A stretch of DNA of 64,000 bases from Burkholderia sp. Ac-20365 (GCF_017104715.1 NZ_JAAGPI010000018.1:90883-154882); one strand, 5' to 3'; positions 44,364-53,661 are shown, counted from the first letter of the stretch. A program made the numbers and translations. The notes: generated by a model from the letters alone, not told the origin.

Positions 44364-45575
44364 TTATGCGCGCTCACGTGCGAATAGCGGCGCGACATAA
44401 TCGACGATGACGACAAACACCAGCGCGACTGCACCGATTGCAAATAGCAATCTATGATTGCCGCCGCTCGTATTGAACAGCGCCGAATACGTATAACCCG
44501 CAATGGCTTGCGATGCAGCAAACGTCGTTGTGGCGCGGCTCCAGATCTTGTGCTGCCTGACGTGATCGTGCGGCACGACTTCGTGTATGCGCGCGAGCAT
44601 CATCGGCACGATGCCTGGCGGGAAGCTGCCGATTGCGAGCGTCAGCACGCCAATCACGATCGGATTGCTGGACATGACGAAGGCTGCGACCACGACAATC
44701 TGCAGCAGCGACAGCACACGGATTGCGAGGCGTCCACCGAAGCGGTCGGCCACGAAGCCATATAACGGCGCACCGGAAATAGCGCCGACACCATACAGAA
44801 TCCAATATGACGCGCCGACATGCGCGCCCGCGCCAAGGCCACGCGCAATGAAATCGACGAGGAAAACCATCGTGGGAACGAGGCCGATCGCCATCAATGC
44901 GTATTCGGCGTAAAGCACGCGGACGACCGAAGGATTGCGTGCCATCGCGGCCGCTGATGTATGCGCCGCGTGCGATCTGGTCGCGCGCGGCCATCCGTAC
45001 CACGTCGCCAGCGTCAGGGCGGCAGACAGGATCGCAATGCCGATCCACGTATTGCGCAAACCCAGATTGAGCAGCAGCGGAACGATCGTCCCCGATGCCG
45101 CGATGCCGACGCCGAGGCCAAGAAAGATCGCGCCGCTGGCGAGCCCCTTGCGATCCGCAGGCACGTGCGGCAGCACGGTCGCCGCGACCAGCACCATGAT
45201 CGTTCCCCCCGCCACACCCGACAGCAGACGCCAGACGAAGAACCACGCGACCGATACGGGAAACGCACATGCAAGGAACGCGGCGGTCACCAGCACCATC
45301 ATCGCCCGCAGCGTGTGCGTGTTCGTCAAACGATGCGCAAGCGGACGGCCGAGCAGCGCGCCGAGCAGATAGCCCGCAAGGTTCGCCGCGCCCAGATACA
45401 CCACATCCGACGCGGCAAACCAGTGCGCCTGAATGAGGGGCGGCAGCAGCGGCGTGTACGCGAAGCGCGCGAGGCCAATGCCGACGAGGCTCGCGCTGAA
45501 ACCCGCAAAGATATGTCGCCACACGGCGGCCTGGCCGCCGGCGGATGGTGTCGAAAGTGATGCGTCGGTGGACAT
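44364..45575 (-). CDS. YbfB/YjiJ-family MFS transporter
   Basis: A 403-residue, 12-TM permease of the short YbfB/YjiJ class. GFSASLVGIGLARFAYTPLLPPLI at the N-terminus is the diagnostic signature. LGAANLAGYLLGALLGRPLA and WRLLSGVAGG follow in the first half, and a second half with VADRFGGRLAIRVLS. The start at ATG 45575 (MSTDASL) is chosen by homology-style N-terminus; the frame extends upstream without support. The substrate is unknown. Confidence 0.85.
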   Translation of the reverse strand: MSTDASLSTPSAGGQAAVWRHIFAGFSASLVGIGLARFAYTPLLPPLIQAHWFAASDVVYLGAANLAGYLLGALLGRPLAHRLTNTHTLRAMMVLVTAAFLACAFPVSVAWFFVWRLLSGVAGGTIMVLVAATVLPHVPADRKGLASGAIFLGLGVGIAASGTIVPLLLNLGLRNTWIGIAILSAALTLATWYGWPRATRSHAAHTSAAAMARNPSVVRVLYAEYALMAIGLVPTMVFLVDFIARGLGAGAHVGASYWILYGVGAISGAPLYGFVADRFGGRLAIRVLSLLQIVVVAAFVMSSNPIVIGVLTLAIGSFPPGIVPMMLARIHEVVPHDHVRQHKIWSRATTTFAASQAIAGYTYSALFNTSGGNHRLLFAIGAVALVFVVIVDYVAPLFARERA

Positions 45576-45907
45576 GAGAACGGATTCCGCTAGAAGCCGC
45601 GCGCCGCGCGGCTGTTTGTCAGGGACGGGACAGTTTCCCGCCATCTTTGACACGCTTGTCAATTTCGCGGATTCTAGACATCCGTGACAAAGATAGCAAG
45701 AATCCATTCTTTGAAAATGGAAATTGCCGGCACGCAATTGCGCGTTCCGTTGCACGATATCCAAAAAGCAGCTACTCTTCGAACTACGACTTACTTAGTC
45801 GCAGTTAAGGAAGCCATTCAGATGTCGTTCGGACTATTCGAACGAAGCAGAACCCGCCGCTTGCTGCGCGGCGTCATGGCATACCGCTTATTTATCGGAG
45901 AGTTAAA
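45576..45907. other. intergenic region upstream of the cupin gene
   Basis: 332 bp between divergent genes. It holds a perfect 21-bp inverted repeat at 45825-45845 and a GGAG ribosome-binding site before 45908. An open frame ends by overlapping the cupin GTG, but the operator-like palindrome lies inside it and nothing else supports coding. Confidence 0.5.
45825..45845. promoter_or_regulatory. 21-bp inverted-repeat operator candidate upstream of the cupin gene
   Basis: TCGTTCG-GACTATT-CGAACGA is a perfect 7-bp inverted repeat with a 7-base spacer, centred about 73 bp before the cupin start. Size and symmetry suit a dimeric repressor of TetR or LysR type. Confidence 0.5.
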
Positions 45908-46339
45908 GTGAATTTTGTTCATACCGTTCTTGCATCCACGGCCGCAGTCTGCATCGCGATGACGGCACCGCACGCGGCGCATGCGCATGGCGTCGATGGG
46001 CCGCGCGAGCACATCAGCCCGGCCTTCCAGACGGCAATTGCCAACGTGCCGGGCAAGACCATGACGGCGATCGTCGTCGACTACAAACCGGGTGGCGTAT
46101 CGCCGTCGCATCGCCATGGCCAGGCGTTCGTCGTGGGCTATGTACTTCAGGGCGAGATCCGCAGCAAGGTCGATGATGGCGAAGAGCGCGTCTATCACGC
46201 GGGCGAAAGCTGGACAGAAACACCAGGTGTGCATCACATGGTCAGTGAGAACGCAAGCAAGACCAAACCTGCGAAGCTGCTTGCCATCTTTGTCGCAGAC
46301 GACAACGATAAAGATCTCGTCACATGGGACAAGAAGTAA
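45908..46339 (+). CDS. secreted cupin-domain protein
   Basis: A 143-residue protein. The signal peptide (about 1-26) ends HAAHAHG, and a single cupin_2 barrel follows. SPSHRHGQAFVVGYVLQGEIRSKV is cupin motif 1 with its His ligands and VHHMVSENASKT the second motif. The start is GTG with GGAG about 9 bases upstream. A palindromic operator candidate precedes it and a long hairpin follows its stop codon. It probably binds a metal in the periplasm; the reaction is unknown. Confidence 0.83.
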   Translation: MNFVHTVLASTAAVCIAMTAPHAAHAHGVDGPREHISPAFQTAIANVPGKTMTAIVVDYKPGGVSPSHRHGQAFVVGYVLQGEIRSKVDDGEERVYHAGESWTETPGVHHMVSENASKTKPAKLLAIFVADDNDKDLVTWDKK

Positions 46340-46681
46340 TCGCAGTACATGTTTAAGCTGAAGGCAAAGCCTTGGCAAGCGCGAACCCAATACAGAATTG
46401 GGCTTGCCATGGCTTTAAGAAAATCAAGCACCTGAAGCGGAAACTATTACGTTGCACTTTCCGGTTAACAACGCTTAACTTGCTGTATGGCCGTCTGAAC
46501 GTCCAATATAGAGACACGGCGCGTTAATGACGGGAATCGACTCCGCGCATCGCTGCGCGCCATGCAGGCATATCGCTGATCTGCCTTGCGAGCCACACCG
46601 CACAACACTGTTGACGTCAGCAGCAGCACCTCGGCCGCGTCAGAGCGTGCCGCCCGCCAAACTCTGTGACGGAGGTGAATG
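46340..46681. other. intergenic region between cupin and DUF3331 genes
   Basis: 342 bp. The first 80 bases contain a long hairpin (46366-46416). The rest shows no gene or strong signal until the GGAGG just before 46682. Confidence 0.5.
46366..46416. other. 51-bp composite hairpin after the cupin gene
   Basis: AAAGCCTTGGCAAG pairs with CTTGCCATGGCTTT with one mismatch. Inside, after a 6-base bulge on one side, CCCAAT pairs with ATTGGG around loop ACAGA. It starts 26 bases after the cupin stop. It lacks a T-run on either side and could be a processing, stability or weak termination structure. Confidence 0.65.
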
Positions 46682-47119
46682 ATGACTCGTCCGGTTGAAG
46701 AAGATATCGTCAGGCGCGCATTGGTAGGCGTCCTGATGCCCACGCCAGTTGATTCGATCAAGAAAGCACAATACGGTCCCAAGAAAAAATTCCGCATGAC
46801 CAAGCGGCCTCCGCCCGAAGCACTCGAACCCGTCGAGGTGGAGCCGCCGCCCGCGCATATTTCCATTCTCGAGCAGCTGTCGTCGAAGACGCTCAGCGTG
46901 TGCTGGAGCGATCCGCGCTCAGGCCATTACGCGGATCAGGTATGGCGAATCGGCCTTGCGCGCATGGACTCGTTCTGTGTGCTAACAGGCATGCCGATCC
47001 GGCGCGGTGACCCGGTATTCCGTCCGCGTGCTTGCGAAAGTTATTTTCCTGCCAATCGCGACCGGATGATTCTCGCATCCGCCGTTCCGCCTGGCCCGAA
47101 CGGAATCATGCTGGATTGA
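46682..47119 (+). CDS. DUF3331 domain-containing protein
   Basis: A 145-residue basic protein. The C-terminal half (about 70-140) has the DUF3331 pattern: CWSDPRSGHYADQVWRIGLARMDSFCVLTGMPIRRGDPVFRPR. The N-terminal half is charged and proline-rich. GGAGG lies 6 bases before the ATG at 46682; the ATG one codon earlier is too close. The family is common in Burkholderia relatives and has no known function. The Cys and His residues hint at metal binding. It stands alone. Confidence 0.8.
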   Translation: MTRPVEEDIVRRALVGVLMPTPVDSIKKAQYGPKKKFRMTKRPPPEALEPVEVEPPPAHISILEQLSSKTLSVCWSDPRSGHYADQVWRIGLARMDSFCVLTGMPIRRGDPVFRPRACESYFPANRDRMILASAVPPGPNGIMLD

Positions 47120-47636
47120 TTTCGCATGCGCACGGTTTTTCGTGCGCGCACTAAAACCTGAACAAACCTGAAGCGCCACGGGTCGCAAGGCTCCGGCGCT
47201 CCCATCTATTGGCGGCGCGCACGCATAACCTGCGCGACCTTTTCGCGCAGCAACATTCGTTGCGGGTGCCGGTTCAGAACTTCTACGCGCATACGCTACG
47301 ACATCGTTTTGTACGTCGTTGTCATACGCATGACTTGTTATCGACGGCCGAGGGGCCACGCGTCAGTGCGATGACACGAAGGTGATACCGGTGTCGCGAC
47401 CTTGCCGACCAGGGGCGCAACCGCGGGCCCGCTCACGAAACACTGAATCCCATTTTTTTCATATTTGCCCGGCCGTCTTCGTCGACCGCCGCGCCGCGCC
47501 TTGCTGCACAAGGCTCGCAGCCCGTTCGCGCGGCGCTTTGACGCACATGCATATACGTCCCCTCAGTTGCGCGCAGCCGGCAAACTCACTATCCTCACAG
47601 CTACGACAACTTTGATCGCAGTTACTGGAGAGCCAG
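47120..47636. other. 517-bp intergenic region upstream of the azoreductase gene
   Basis: No gene, strong hairpin or repeat was recognised. Short open frames on both strands lack ribosome-binding sites and recognisable composition. A CTGGAGAG sequence just before 47637 serves the next gene. Confidence 0.5.
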
Positions 47637-48308
47637 ATGAAAATTTTCCACGTCGATTCGAGCGCCAAGCGCGAACGGTCCAACTCCCGCGCGCTGTCGC
47701 GCCAGTTCATCGAAAACCTGCGCGCCGAAGGCGTGGATGTCGAAATCGACTATCTCGATGTCACCGTCGATACACCGCCGCACGTCACCGAGGCCTTCGC
47801 CATCGCGACCTATCACGCGGAGCACGAGCGCACCGACGCCATGCGCGCCACGCTCGCGCCCTCTGACGCGCTGTGCAAGCGGCTGCTGGAAGCGGATGCC
47901 CTCGTCTTCGCGATGCCCATGTACAACTGGTCGATGCCTTCGGTCTTCAAGGCGTTCATCGACAGCGTGACCCGCCCGGGCATCACCTACAAGATGGATG
48001 CCGAGGGCAACATTGTCGGTCAGCTGAGCCGGCAAAAGGTGTTGTTCATCACCACGCGCGGCGCAGATTTGCGCCCCGGCAACGTGTTTTCGTCGATGGA
48101 TGCGCTGACGCCGGCGCTCAAGGCCGCATTTGCTTTCATCGGCGCGGACACGCCGGAATTCGTCGACGCGCAGCCGCTGCAGTTCTCGGATCAGGCCGCC
48201 CGCGCAGAAGCGCTCAAGCGCGCTCAGGCAGAACTGGCGGGTGTGGCCGCAGAGTGGGCCGCCTGGGAACGGGCACGCGCCGGCAGTGAGCAGGCCGAGA
48301 CGGTGTAA
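47637..48308 (+). CDS. azoR: FMN-dependent NADH azoreductase
   Basis: A 223-residue flavodoxin-fold oxidoreductase of the AcpD/AzoR family. It begins MKIFHVDSSAKRERSNSRALS, whose Ser-rich loop binds the FMN phosphate. MPMYNWSMPSVFKAFIDSV holds the isoalloxazine ring and TTRGAD follows. It reduces quinones and azo compounds with NADH in the cytosol. CTGGAGAG precedes the ATG. A good terminator follows, shared with the converging Rrf2 gene. Confidence 0.9.
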   Translation: MKIFHVDSSAKRERSNSRALSRQFIENLRAEGVDVEIDYLDVTVDTPPHVTEAFAIATYHAEHERTDAMRATLAPSDALCKRLLEADALVFAMPMYNWSMPSVFKAFIDSVTRPGITYKMDAEGNIVGQLSRQKVLFITTRGADLRPGNVFSSMDALTPALKAAFAFIGADTPEFVDAQPLQFSDQAARAEALKRAQAELAGVAAEWAAWERARAGSEQAETV

Positions 48309-48334
48309 TCGTCAGTACAAAGCTACAAATGAAA

Positions 48335-48363
48335 AAGGCCGCAGCGTTGAACACTGCGGCCTT
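48335..48363. terminator. terminator between azoR and the Rrf2 gene
   Basis: AAGGCCGCAG and CTGCGGCCTT form a 10-bp stem with a 9-base loop; an A5 tract precedes it and CCTTATT follows. It lies between convergent genes and probably acts in both directions. Confidence 0.8.
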
Positions 48364-48395
48364 CCTTATTCAGGCGGGGTATTGACCCGTAGCGA

Positions 48396-48959
48396 TCAGG
48401 AGCGCGTGCCGGGAGTCGAACCACCGCGCGTAGCGCCGCGCTCGCGCCGCCGGCCGGTCGTACGGCCATCCAGCCACTTGACCACCTGCGGCCCATAGGT
48501 GCGCGGCGCTTTCGCCGATGTGCGGACCGCGAGGTCTTCCAGCGACTGCGACGCCAGCGCCTCGCGCATGCGCTTCTCGGCGTTCTGCATCACCGCGTGG
48601 ATCGAGCACACGCCGCTCGTCGCCCAGGTCGGCGCTGTCTCGCCAAATACTGCGCAGCGCGAGCGAACCTCACGGCACTCGAACAGCGATTTGTCGCCGT
48701 CGATCGCCGTGACCACGTCCAGCACCGAAATCTGGTTTGCCGGGCGCGCAAGCGCAAAGCCGCCCTTCGCGCCTTCTGTGGCAATGACCAGTCCGGCCTT
48801 GTGCAGCTTGGTAAACAGTTTCGCCACGTAGTCGGCAGGTACGCCTTGCAGTTCTGCAAGGTCACGCACGCTGGCCTCGGACACCCCGCCGGGCGCCGCT
48901 TCCGTCAGGAAAAGCAGGCAGTGCAACCCATATTCGACACCTGCGCTGATGTGAGACAT
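48396..48959 (-). CDS. Rrf2-family transcriptional regulator
   Basis: A 187-residue regulator beginning MSHISAGVEYGLHCLLFL, with winged HTH SVRDLAELQGVPADYVAKLFTKLHKAGLV and the KGGFALAR wing. Three cysteines in ECREVRSRCAVF...GVCSIHAVM could hold an Fe-S cluster or sense thiol stress. The C-terminus carries an Arg-rich tail of about 30 residues not usual for the family. GGAG lies just before ATG 48959. It is convergent with azoR; the target is unknown. Confidence 0.87.
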   Translation of the reverse strand: MSHISAGVEYGLHCLLFLTEAAPGGVSEASVRDLAELQGVPADYVAKLFTKLHKAGLVIATEGAKGGFALARPANQISVLDVVTAIDGDKSLFECREVRSRCAVFGETAPTWATSGVCSIHAVMQNAEKRMREALASQSLEDLAVRTSAKAPRTYGPQVVKWLDGRTTGRRRERGATRGGSTPGTRS

Positions 48960-49068
48960 ATCCACTCCGACAAAAACAATCGGAGTTAGGCTACCCGCTT
49001 TTGCAAACACGCGCAACCCGGCGTCGCGGCACACGCGGGCTTAAGGTCTAAACAATCGGATGCGGGCG

Positions 49069-49995
49069 CTAGAGTGGACGAAGGCTGTCGAGAGGATGCA
49101 GTTCGAGCGTATCGTCAACGGCCAGTTCGCGCGCAATGAAGTCGATCAGCGTGCCGGCCCGCCGGCTCGGCACGGCTCCCGCATAGACAGCGAACAGATC
49201 GACGCGCTCGCCGATATACGCATCGAGGGCCGTTTCCAGCCTGCCCGACATCAGCTCGTGATAGATATCCCAGCGGTTCTTCAGGATCACGCCATAGCCA
49301 TTGACAGCCCATTCGCGCAACACGCCGCCGTCGCTCGCAACGCGATTGCCAGTTACTCTGACGCCGATCTGCTTGCCTTCGACGATGAACGGCCAGTTCG
49401 AAATCGGCGCATCGGGCCGCGAGAGAATCAGGCAGTTGTGCGACGAAAGCTGCGACGGATGCATCGGCTTGCCATGCGTCGCCCAGTATGACGGCGCAGC
49501 GCATACGACGCGCGGCCCCGTCAGCAGCAGCCGCGCCTTCAGCCGCGAATCGATCAGCGGCCCGTTGCGCAGCGCGAGATCCAGATGCTGATCGACGAGA
49601 TCGACCACGCCGTCCGTCAACAGCAAGGACACCTGCACTTGTGGATGCAGGCTCATGAACTTGTCGAGCAACGGCACGACACGCGTTCGGCCAAAATCGT
49701 TGCTGGCCGTCAGGCGAATCGGCCCATTCAGCGGGCCATCTTCGCGCAGGCTCAGGATCGCGGCATCCCAGTCGGCCAGCACGCGGCGCGCGTCGTCGAG
49801 AAAGCGCTGACCTTCATGCGTAAAAGCCAGCCGGCGCGTGGTGCGCATAATAAGCCGCGCGCCGACTTCCTCCTCCAGTTTTTGCAAAGCCAGTGTGACT
49901 GTCGATGTCGACACCGTGCTCTTTCGCGCGGCCGCGGAAAAGCTCCCGGCTTCGGCGATTTCGACAAACAGCCTTAACGCGTCAAGCCGGTCCAT
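49069..49995 (-). CDS. LysR-family transcriptional regulator
   Basis: A 308-residue LTTR of the AaeR/DmlR-like subgroup. MDRLDALRLFVEIAEAGSFSAAARK starts the HTH, STVTLALQKLEEEVGARL is the recognition helix, and a full effector domain follows. The start at ATG 49995 was chosen because the N-terminus then matches the family; the frame extends upstream. It lies between the Rrf2 gene and the NCS1 permease gene, all on the same strand, 227 bp downstream of the permease. Confidence 0.87.
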   Translation of the reverse strand: MDRLDALRLFVEIAEAGSFSAAARKSTVSTSTVTLALQKLEEEVGARLIMRTTRRLAFTHEGQRFLDDARRVLADWDAAILSLREDGPLNGPIRLTASNDFGRTRVVPLLDKFMSLHPQVQVSLLLTDGVVDLVDQHLDLALRNGPLIDSRLKARLLLTGPRVVCAAPSYWATHGKPMHPSQLSSHNCLILSRPDAPISNWPFIVEGKQIGVRVTGNRVASDGGVLREWAVNGYGVILKNRWDIYHELMSGRLETALDAYIGERVDLFAVYAGAVPSRRAGTLIDFIARELAVDDTLELHPLDSLRPL

Positions 49996-50222
49996 CTTTG
50001 TGCCCGTTCGAAAGTCGTAGCCGTGTGGAGTTATCTCGATCCGGTACGCCGTCGCGCCATGTAATCCCGTAGCCGGACCCATGACGCGGCAGTGGCGCGC
50101 CATAGCGCGCCGCGAATCGACTCCTGAGTATCGAATACTTCGATCGGCCTCTAAAGACAAACTAGCGCCTAATTCGGTCCATAACGCGCAAACATGAGTA
50201 TTCGTGCTATGGCGCCGAAGCG

Positions 50223-51692
50223 TCAGGTTCTGCGCGCGAGCCGCATCATCAGCACGTACAGCACTGCGCCCGAGATGGCGCCGATCAACCAGCCGAAGTT
50301 GTTTTCAGGCAGCACATGCAGTAGTTGCGTGCACAATTCCCAACCAATGGAAATGCAGCCCGACAACAGCAGCGCTGCGACGCCGACCCGGTTCCAGCCG
50401 CCGTCGTAATAGAAGCGGCCTGTCGGCGCCATCGTGTACAACTCGGCCGTTTGCACCTGCTGTTTCTTGATCAGATAGAAGTCGGCCATCATCACGCCAT
50501 AAAGCGGCGCGAGCACGGCACCGAACACGCTGACGAAAATCGTGATCGCCTTGGGGCTGTCGACGAAAATCCACGGGCACACGAGTACGGCGAGAATCGA
50601 AGCGATCAGCCCGCCGCGCTTGAAATCGACATGTTTGGGGAAAAGATTCGCGATGTCATAAGCGGGCGAAACGAAATTAGCGACGATATTGATGCCCATT
50701 GTCGCCACGATAAACGTGAGACTGCCAATCACGACGGCCACTTTGTTCTGGATATGCGCGACGATCGCCACCGGGTCCATGATCATCGAGCCGAACACGG
50801 TCGCACTGCCCGATGTGACGATCACCGTGATGATCGCGAAGACGATGAAATTGACGGGCAGCCCGAGAAAATTGCCCACCTTCATCTGTTGCTCGCTCTT
50901 GGCAAAGCGCGAGAAGTCGCCAAAGTTAAGTAGCAGCGCAGCGAAATAGCTGACGACGAGCAGCACCGCATTGCCCATGCCCGCGAACTGCTCCGAGCCC
51001 GTTAGCGTTTTACCGCCAAGTGTCAGACTCAGGCTGCCAAGTCCGGCTTGCGAAAGTATCCACGCCATCAACGCGAACATCACCACATAGACGGCCGGCC
51101 CGCAAAAGTCGATGAATTTGCGGATCGTCTCCATGCCGCGCTGGAAGATGATCAACTGGAAGATCCACATGAACAGGAAACTCACCCAGCCGAGACCGTC
51201 CAGTTTCAGGACGCTGAAGCCCTGCAAGGCAGCGGATGCGGGGATGAATAAAAGCAGCAAGGTCGCCACGGCTTTCGACGCGAAATAAGTTTGCACGCCG
51301 TACCAGACAATGCCGACCACGCCGCGTATCACCGCTGCGAGGTTCGCGCCCATCACGCCCATGCTCACGCGCGCCATCACGGGGAACGGAATGCCGTGCA
51401 TATAGCTTGGCTTGCCCACCCAGTTCATCAGCAGGTAGACGACCAGAATGCCGACCGTGAGTGCAATCAGCACCTGCCAGCCGGAAATGCCGAGCAGAAA
51501 CAGGCTCGCCGCGAACGTATAGCCGCCCACGCTATGCACGTCCGACATCCACATTGCAAAGATGCTGTAGCCCGTCCACGTTCGGCGGTTGTGCGGGACA
51601 GGCGCGAGATCGTGGTTGTGCAAACGCGAGTCGACCTGTTCGCCAGAATCGCCGAGGCCGTGAGGTGCATCGAAAAGCGGTGACGTAGACAT
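50223..51692 (-). CDS. NCS1-family nucleobase/allantoin/hydantoin permease
   Basis: A 489-residue, 12-TM symporter. NRRTWTGYSIFAMWMSDVHSVGGYTFAASL at the N-terminus (split motif), GVVGIVWYGVQTYFAS in helix 3 and NFGDFSRFAKSEQQMKVGNFLGLP in the second half are NCS1 signatures. AGGGGGAG precedes ATG 51692. No hydantoinase, allantoinase or pyrimidine gene is adjacent, so the cargo cannot be narrowed. Confidence 0.9.
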   Translation of the reverse strand: MSTSPLFDAPHGLGDSGEQVDSRLHNHDLAPVPHNRRTWTGYSIFAMWMSDVHSVGGYTFAASLFLLGISGWQVLIALTVGILVVYLLMNWVGKPSYMHGIPFPVMARVSMGVMGANLAAVIRGVVGIVWYGVQTYFASKAVATLLLLFIPASAALQGFSVLKLDGLGWVSFLFMWIFQLIIFQRGMETIRKFIDFCGPAVYVVMFALMAWILSQAGLGSLSLTLGGKTLTGSEQFAGMGNAVLLVVSYFAALLLNFGDFSRFAKSEQQMKVGNFLGLPVNFIVFAIITVIVTSGSATVFGSMIMDPVAIVAHIQNKVAVVIGSLTFIVATMGINIVANFVSPAYDIANLFPKHVDFKRGGLIASILAVLVCPWIFVDSPKAITIFVSVFGAVLAPLYGVMMADFYLIKKQQVQTAELYTMAPTGRFYYDGGWNRVGVAALLLSGCISIGWELCTQLLHVLPENNFGWLIGAISGAVLYVLMMRLARRT

Positions 51693-52182
51693 GGCTCCCC
51701 CTGCTGGTTGAAGCATGGCTGTCTGTCGAAGACCGCCATGGCCTGACGATGCGGCGCAGCACACAGGCACGGTCTACTGCAAAACCCGATTGGAATCGCG
51801 ATTCGCGATGAAAGGTCTTATTTCTGCAATATAGATTGTTTTACTAATAAAAGCGGCTGTCGATGCCGTCAAAAACACGCGCATCGATGTGAACTGGAAG
51901 GGGAAGAAAAAAGCGTAGAGGGGTGCATGCTTCCGTGACCGGTGAACGCGTCGCACGGCGTGGGTTTCGCCGCTGACCGCCCCTGCCGGCGCCATCTTGC
52001 GAATGGCGCGGCGCCCGTTGGCGGAGGGTAATCCGCCCGTCGTTGCGGGCAAGGAAGCATGGTGAAGAATATACCGGCTAACCGTCGGGACAGGCTTCCT
52101 GTTTCCCGGTGCACACCTACTGAATGCGGAATGATATTCCGGTAAGATAGGAAATCACCGAACATCCTTCCAGACGCACATC
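51693..52182. other. 490-bp intergenic region between the NCS1 permease and the Lrp gene
   Basis: It holds an AT-rich patch at about 51790-51860, likely promoter DNA for the leftward permease, and an inverted repeat at 52127-52141 before the Lrp gene. No gene was seen. Confidence 0.55.
52127..52141. promoter_or_regulatory. inverted repeat upstream of the Lrp-family gene
   Basis: CGGAAT-GAT-ATTCCG, perfect 6-bp arms with a 3-base spacer, 41 bases before the start codon; TAAGAT just after it resembles a -10. Lrp/AsnC proteins often autoregulate through such short palindromes. Confidence 0.45.
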
Positions 52183-52656
52183 ATGCAAGCCCGCAACCGC
52201 CCGCTGGACAACCAGGACCGCGCGATCATGCGCGCGTTGCAGAAGAACGCGCGCCTCTCGAACGCGGAACTCGCCGAGATTGTCGGCATGTCGACGACCG
52301 CGTGCTGGAACCGCACGCGTCAACTGGAAACCGATGGTTATATCCGCGGCTACGTCGCGCTGCTGGATCAGCAGAAGCTCGGTTTCGCGGATGTCGTGCT
52401 GATCGAAGTCACGCTCGACCGGCACGACGAAGACGCACTGGCGCGCTTCGGCGACGAACTCGCGACCTTGCCCGAAGTACTCGAGGCCTATCTGGTATCG
52501 GGCGAATACGACTATCTGATCAAGGTCGCGGTTGACGGCACCGCGGGCTACGAGCGCTTCCTGCGCGAAAAGCTCTACAAGCTCTCAGGCATTCGCCACA
52601 GCCGCTCGATGTTCGCGCTGCGCTGCATGAAGAACATTCCGTCCGTGCAGGTCTGA
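52183..52656 (+). CDS. Lrp/AsnC-family transcriptional regulator
   Basis: A 157-residue regulator. The N-terminal HTH (about 5-60) reads LDNQDRAIMRALQKNARLSNAELAE, with GMSTTACWNRTRQLE as the recognition helix. The C-terminal RAM ligand domain contains VLEAYLVSGEYDYLIKV. It is convergent with the last siderophore gene, 15 bp away. It may sense an amino acid; its target is unknown. Confidence 0.9.
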   Translation: MQARNRPLDNQDRAIMRALQKNARLSNAELAEIVGMSTTACWNRTRQLETDGYIRGYVALLDQQKLGFADVVLIEVTLDRHDEDALARFGDELATLPEVLEAYLVSGEYDYLIKVAVDGTAGYERFLREKLYKLSGIRHSRSMFALRCMKNIPSVQV

Positions 52657-52671
52657 ACGCACTGTCCGGAC

Positions 52672-53619
52672 TCAGGGCCCGAACTGCCCGAAGTACGTCT
52701 CGCGCTCGACTATCACGAGCGCCGCACGCTTGTGCGGAAAATCGAACTCCTTCAGCGTGTACGCGCCCAGCCGGTGCATCCACGCGATGTGCCGCGTGTG
52801 ATCGATACGCGGCTCGCCGACGATACGCCGCGTGCGCGGATCGTCGAGAAACATGTAATGCAGGATGCCATTGAACCACGCGCGCAGTTTGCCCGCGCTC
52901 TGGAAGTCGCTATTGCCGACCAGCAGATGCAGGCCGCGATCGAAATCATCCGCCTCGTAGAACGGCGCGACGCGATCTTCCTTCGCCCAATAGACTTCGA
53001 AATACGCAAACGGCTCGTCGTCGAAGCAACCGATCAACGGATGCACGTGCGGGTCCGCGCACTGCTCGGCCAGGTACGCCGCATGCTGCTCGCGCGTGCC
53101 CTTGAATTCCCAGAAGTGCGCGACGCGGTCCTGGTTCTGCCAGTAGTGAAAGATATCGGTGTCGCGCTCGACATCGACGGTGCGCAGCGAAAAGGTCATG
53201 CCCACCGTCGGCATGTAGCGGCGATACACGACGCCCTTCGGCTTCGGCGCACGCACGGGATGACGCCGGTTGTGATCGATCGTATAGCGCATCGGCATGC
53301 CTGCCGAACTGGGCGCCGTTATCCATAGCGACGGCTGCTGCCAGAAGGTGGCACGCGACGTCGTGAGCCGCAGCGTCGAGCCTTCGCGCACGGCCGTATC
53401 GACAATGCCTTCGCGGATCGCGCGCGTGACGAATGCATCCGTCGCGTCGTTGGGTTCGAACGGCAAGGTCAGCGACATCTGCTGGCGCTTCGGCTCGCGG
53501 CAAAAGATCTCCGCGAGCGCGGGTAAAAGCTGCTCGGGCGCCGCATCGCGCGGCCACGCCGACAATGCAAAGCCGTCCGGCGTCGGAACGAGTTCCTCAA
53601 AGGCCACGCGAGCGTTCAT
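52672..53619 (-). CDS. siderophore-type GNAT acetyltransferase (OrbL/IucB-like)
   Basis: A 315-residue protein. The N-terminal half (about 1-130) is a non-catalytic extension; the C-terminal half is an Acetyltransf_8 (IucB/RhbD) domain with FSLRTVDVERDTDIFHYWQ, PHVHPLIGCFDDEPFAYFE and the late FDFPHKRAAL. Such enzymes acetylate the N-hydroxyl-amino group of siderophore building blocks. It is clearly paralogous to the acetyltransferase at 57345-58343. AAGGAAA precedes the ATG at 53619. It is the last gene of the leftward siderophore operon, 42 bp after the receptor gene. Confidence 0.85.
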   Translation of the reverse strand: MNARVAFEELVPTPDGFALSAWPRDAAPEQLLPALAEIFCREPKRQQMSLTLPFEPNDATDAFVTRAIREGIVDTAVREGSTLRLTTSRATFWQQPSLWITAPSSAGMPMRYTIDHNRRHPVRAPKPKGVVYRRYMPTVGMTFSLRTVDVERDTDIFHYWQNQDRVAHFWEFKGTREQHAAYLAEQCADPHVHPLIGCFDDEPFAYFEVYWAKEDRVAPFYEADDFDRGLHLLVGNSDFQSAGKLRAWFNGILHYMFLDDPRTRRIVGEPRIDHTRHIAWMHRLGAYTLKEFDFPHKRAALVIVERETYFGQFGP

Positions 53620-53661
53620 GGTTGTGTTTCCTTTCCTCAAATAGTCCAGTGATCGACGCGC

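Noticed and set aside
45684..45911. A 75-codon frame whose stop overlaps the cupin GTG start
   Set aside because: It has no ribosome-binding site, no recognisable sequence, and contains the 21-bp palindrome, so promoter DNA is the better reading.
47170..47340. A stretch that in one frame faintly recalls the C-terminal motif of a tyrosine recombinase
   Set aside because: The resemblance is a few residues only, the frame lacks the catalytic set, and no att-like repeat or tRNA is nearby.
48660..48730. Rrf2 protein as NsrR, given NO genes in the window
   Set aside because: The cysteine spacing is wider than the NsrR pattern and it is 8 kb from hmp, which already has NorR control.
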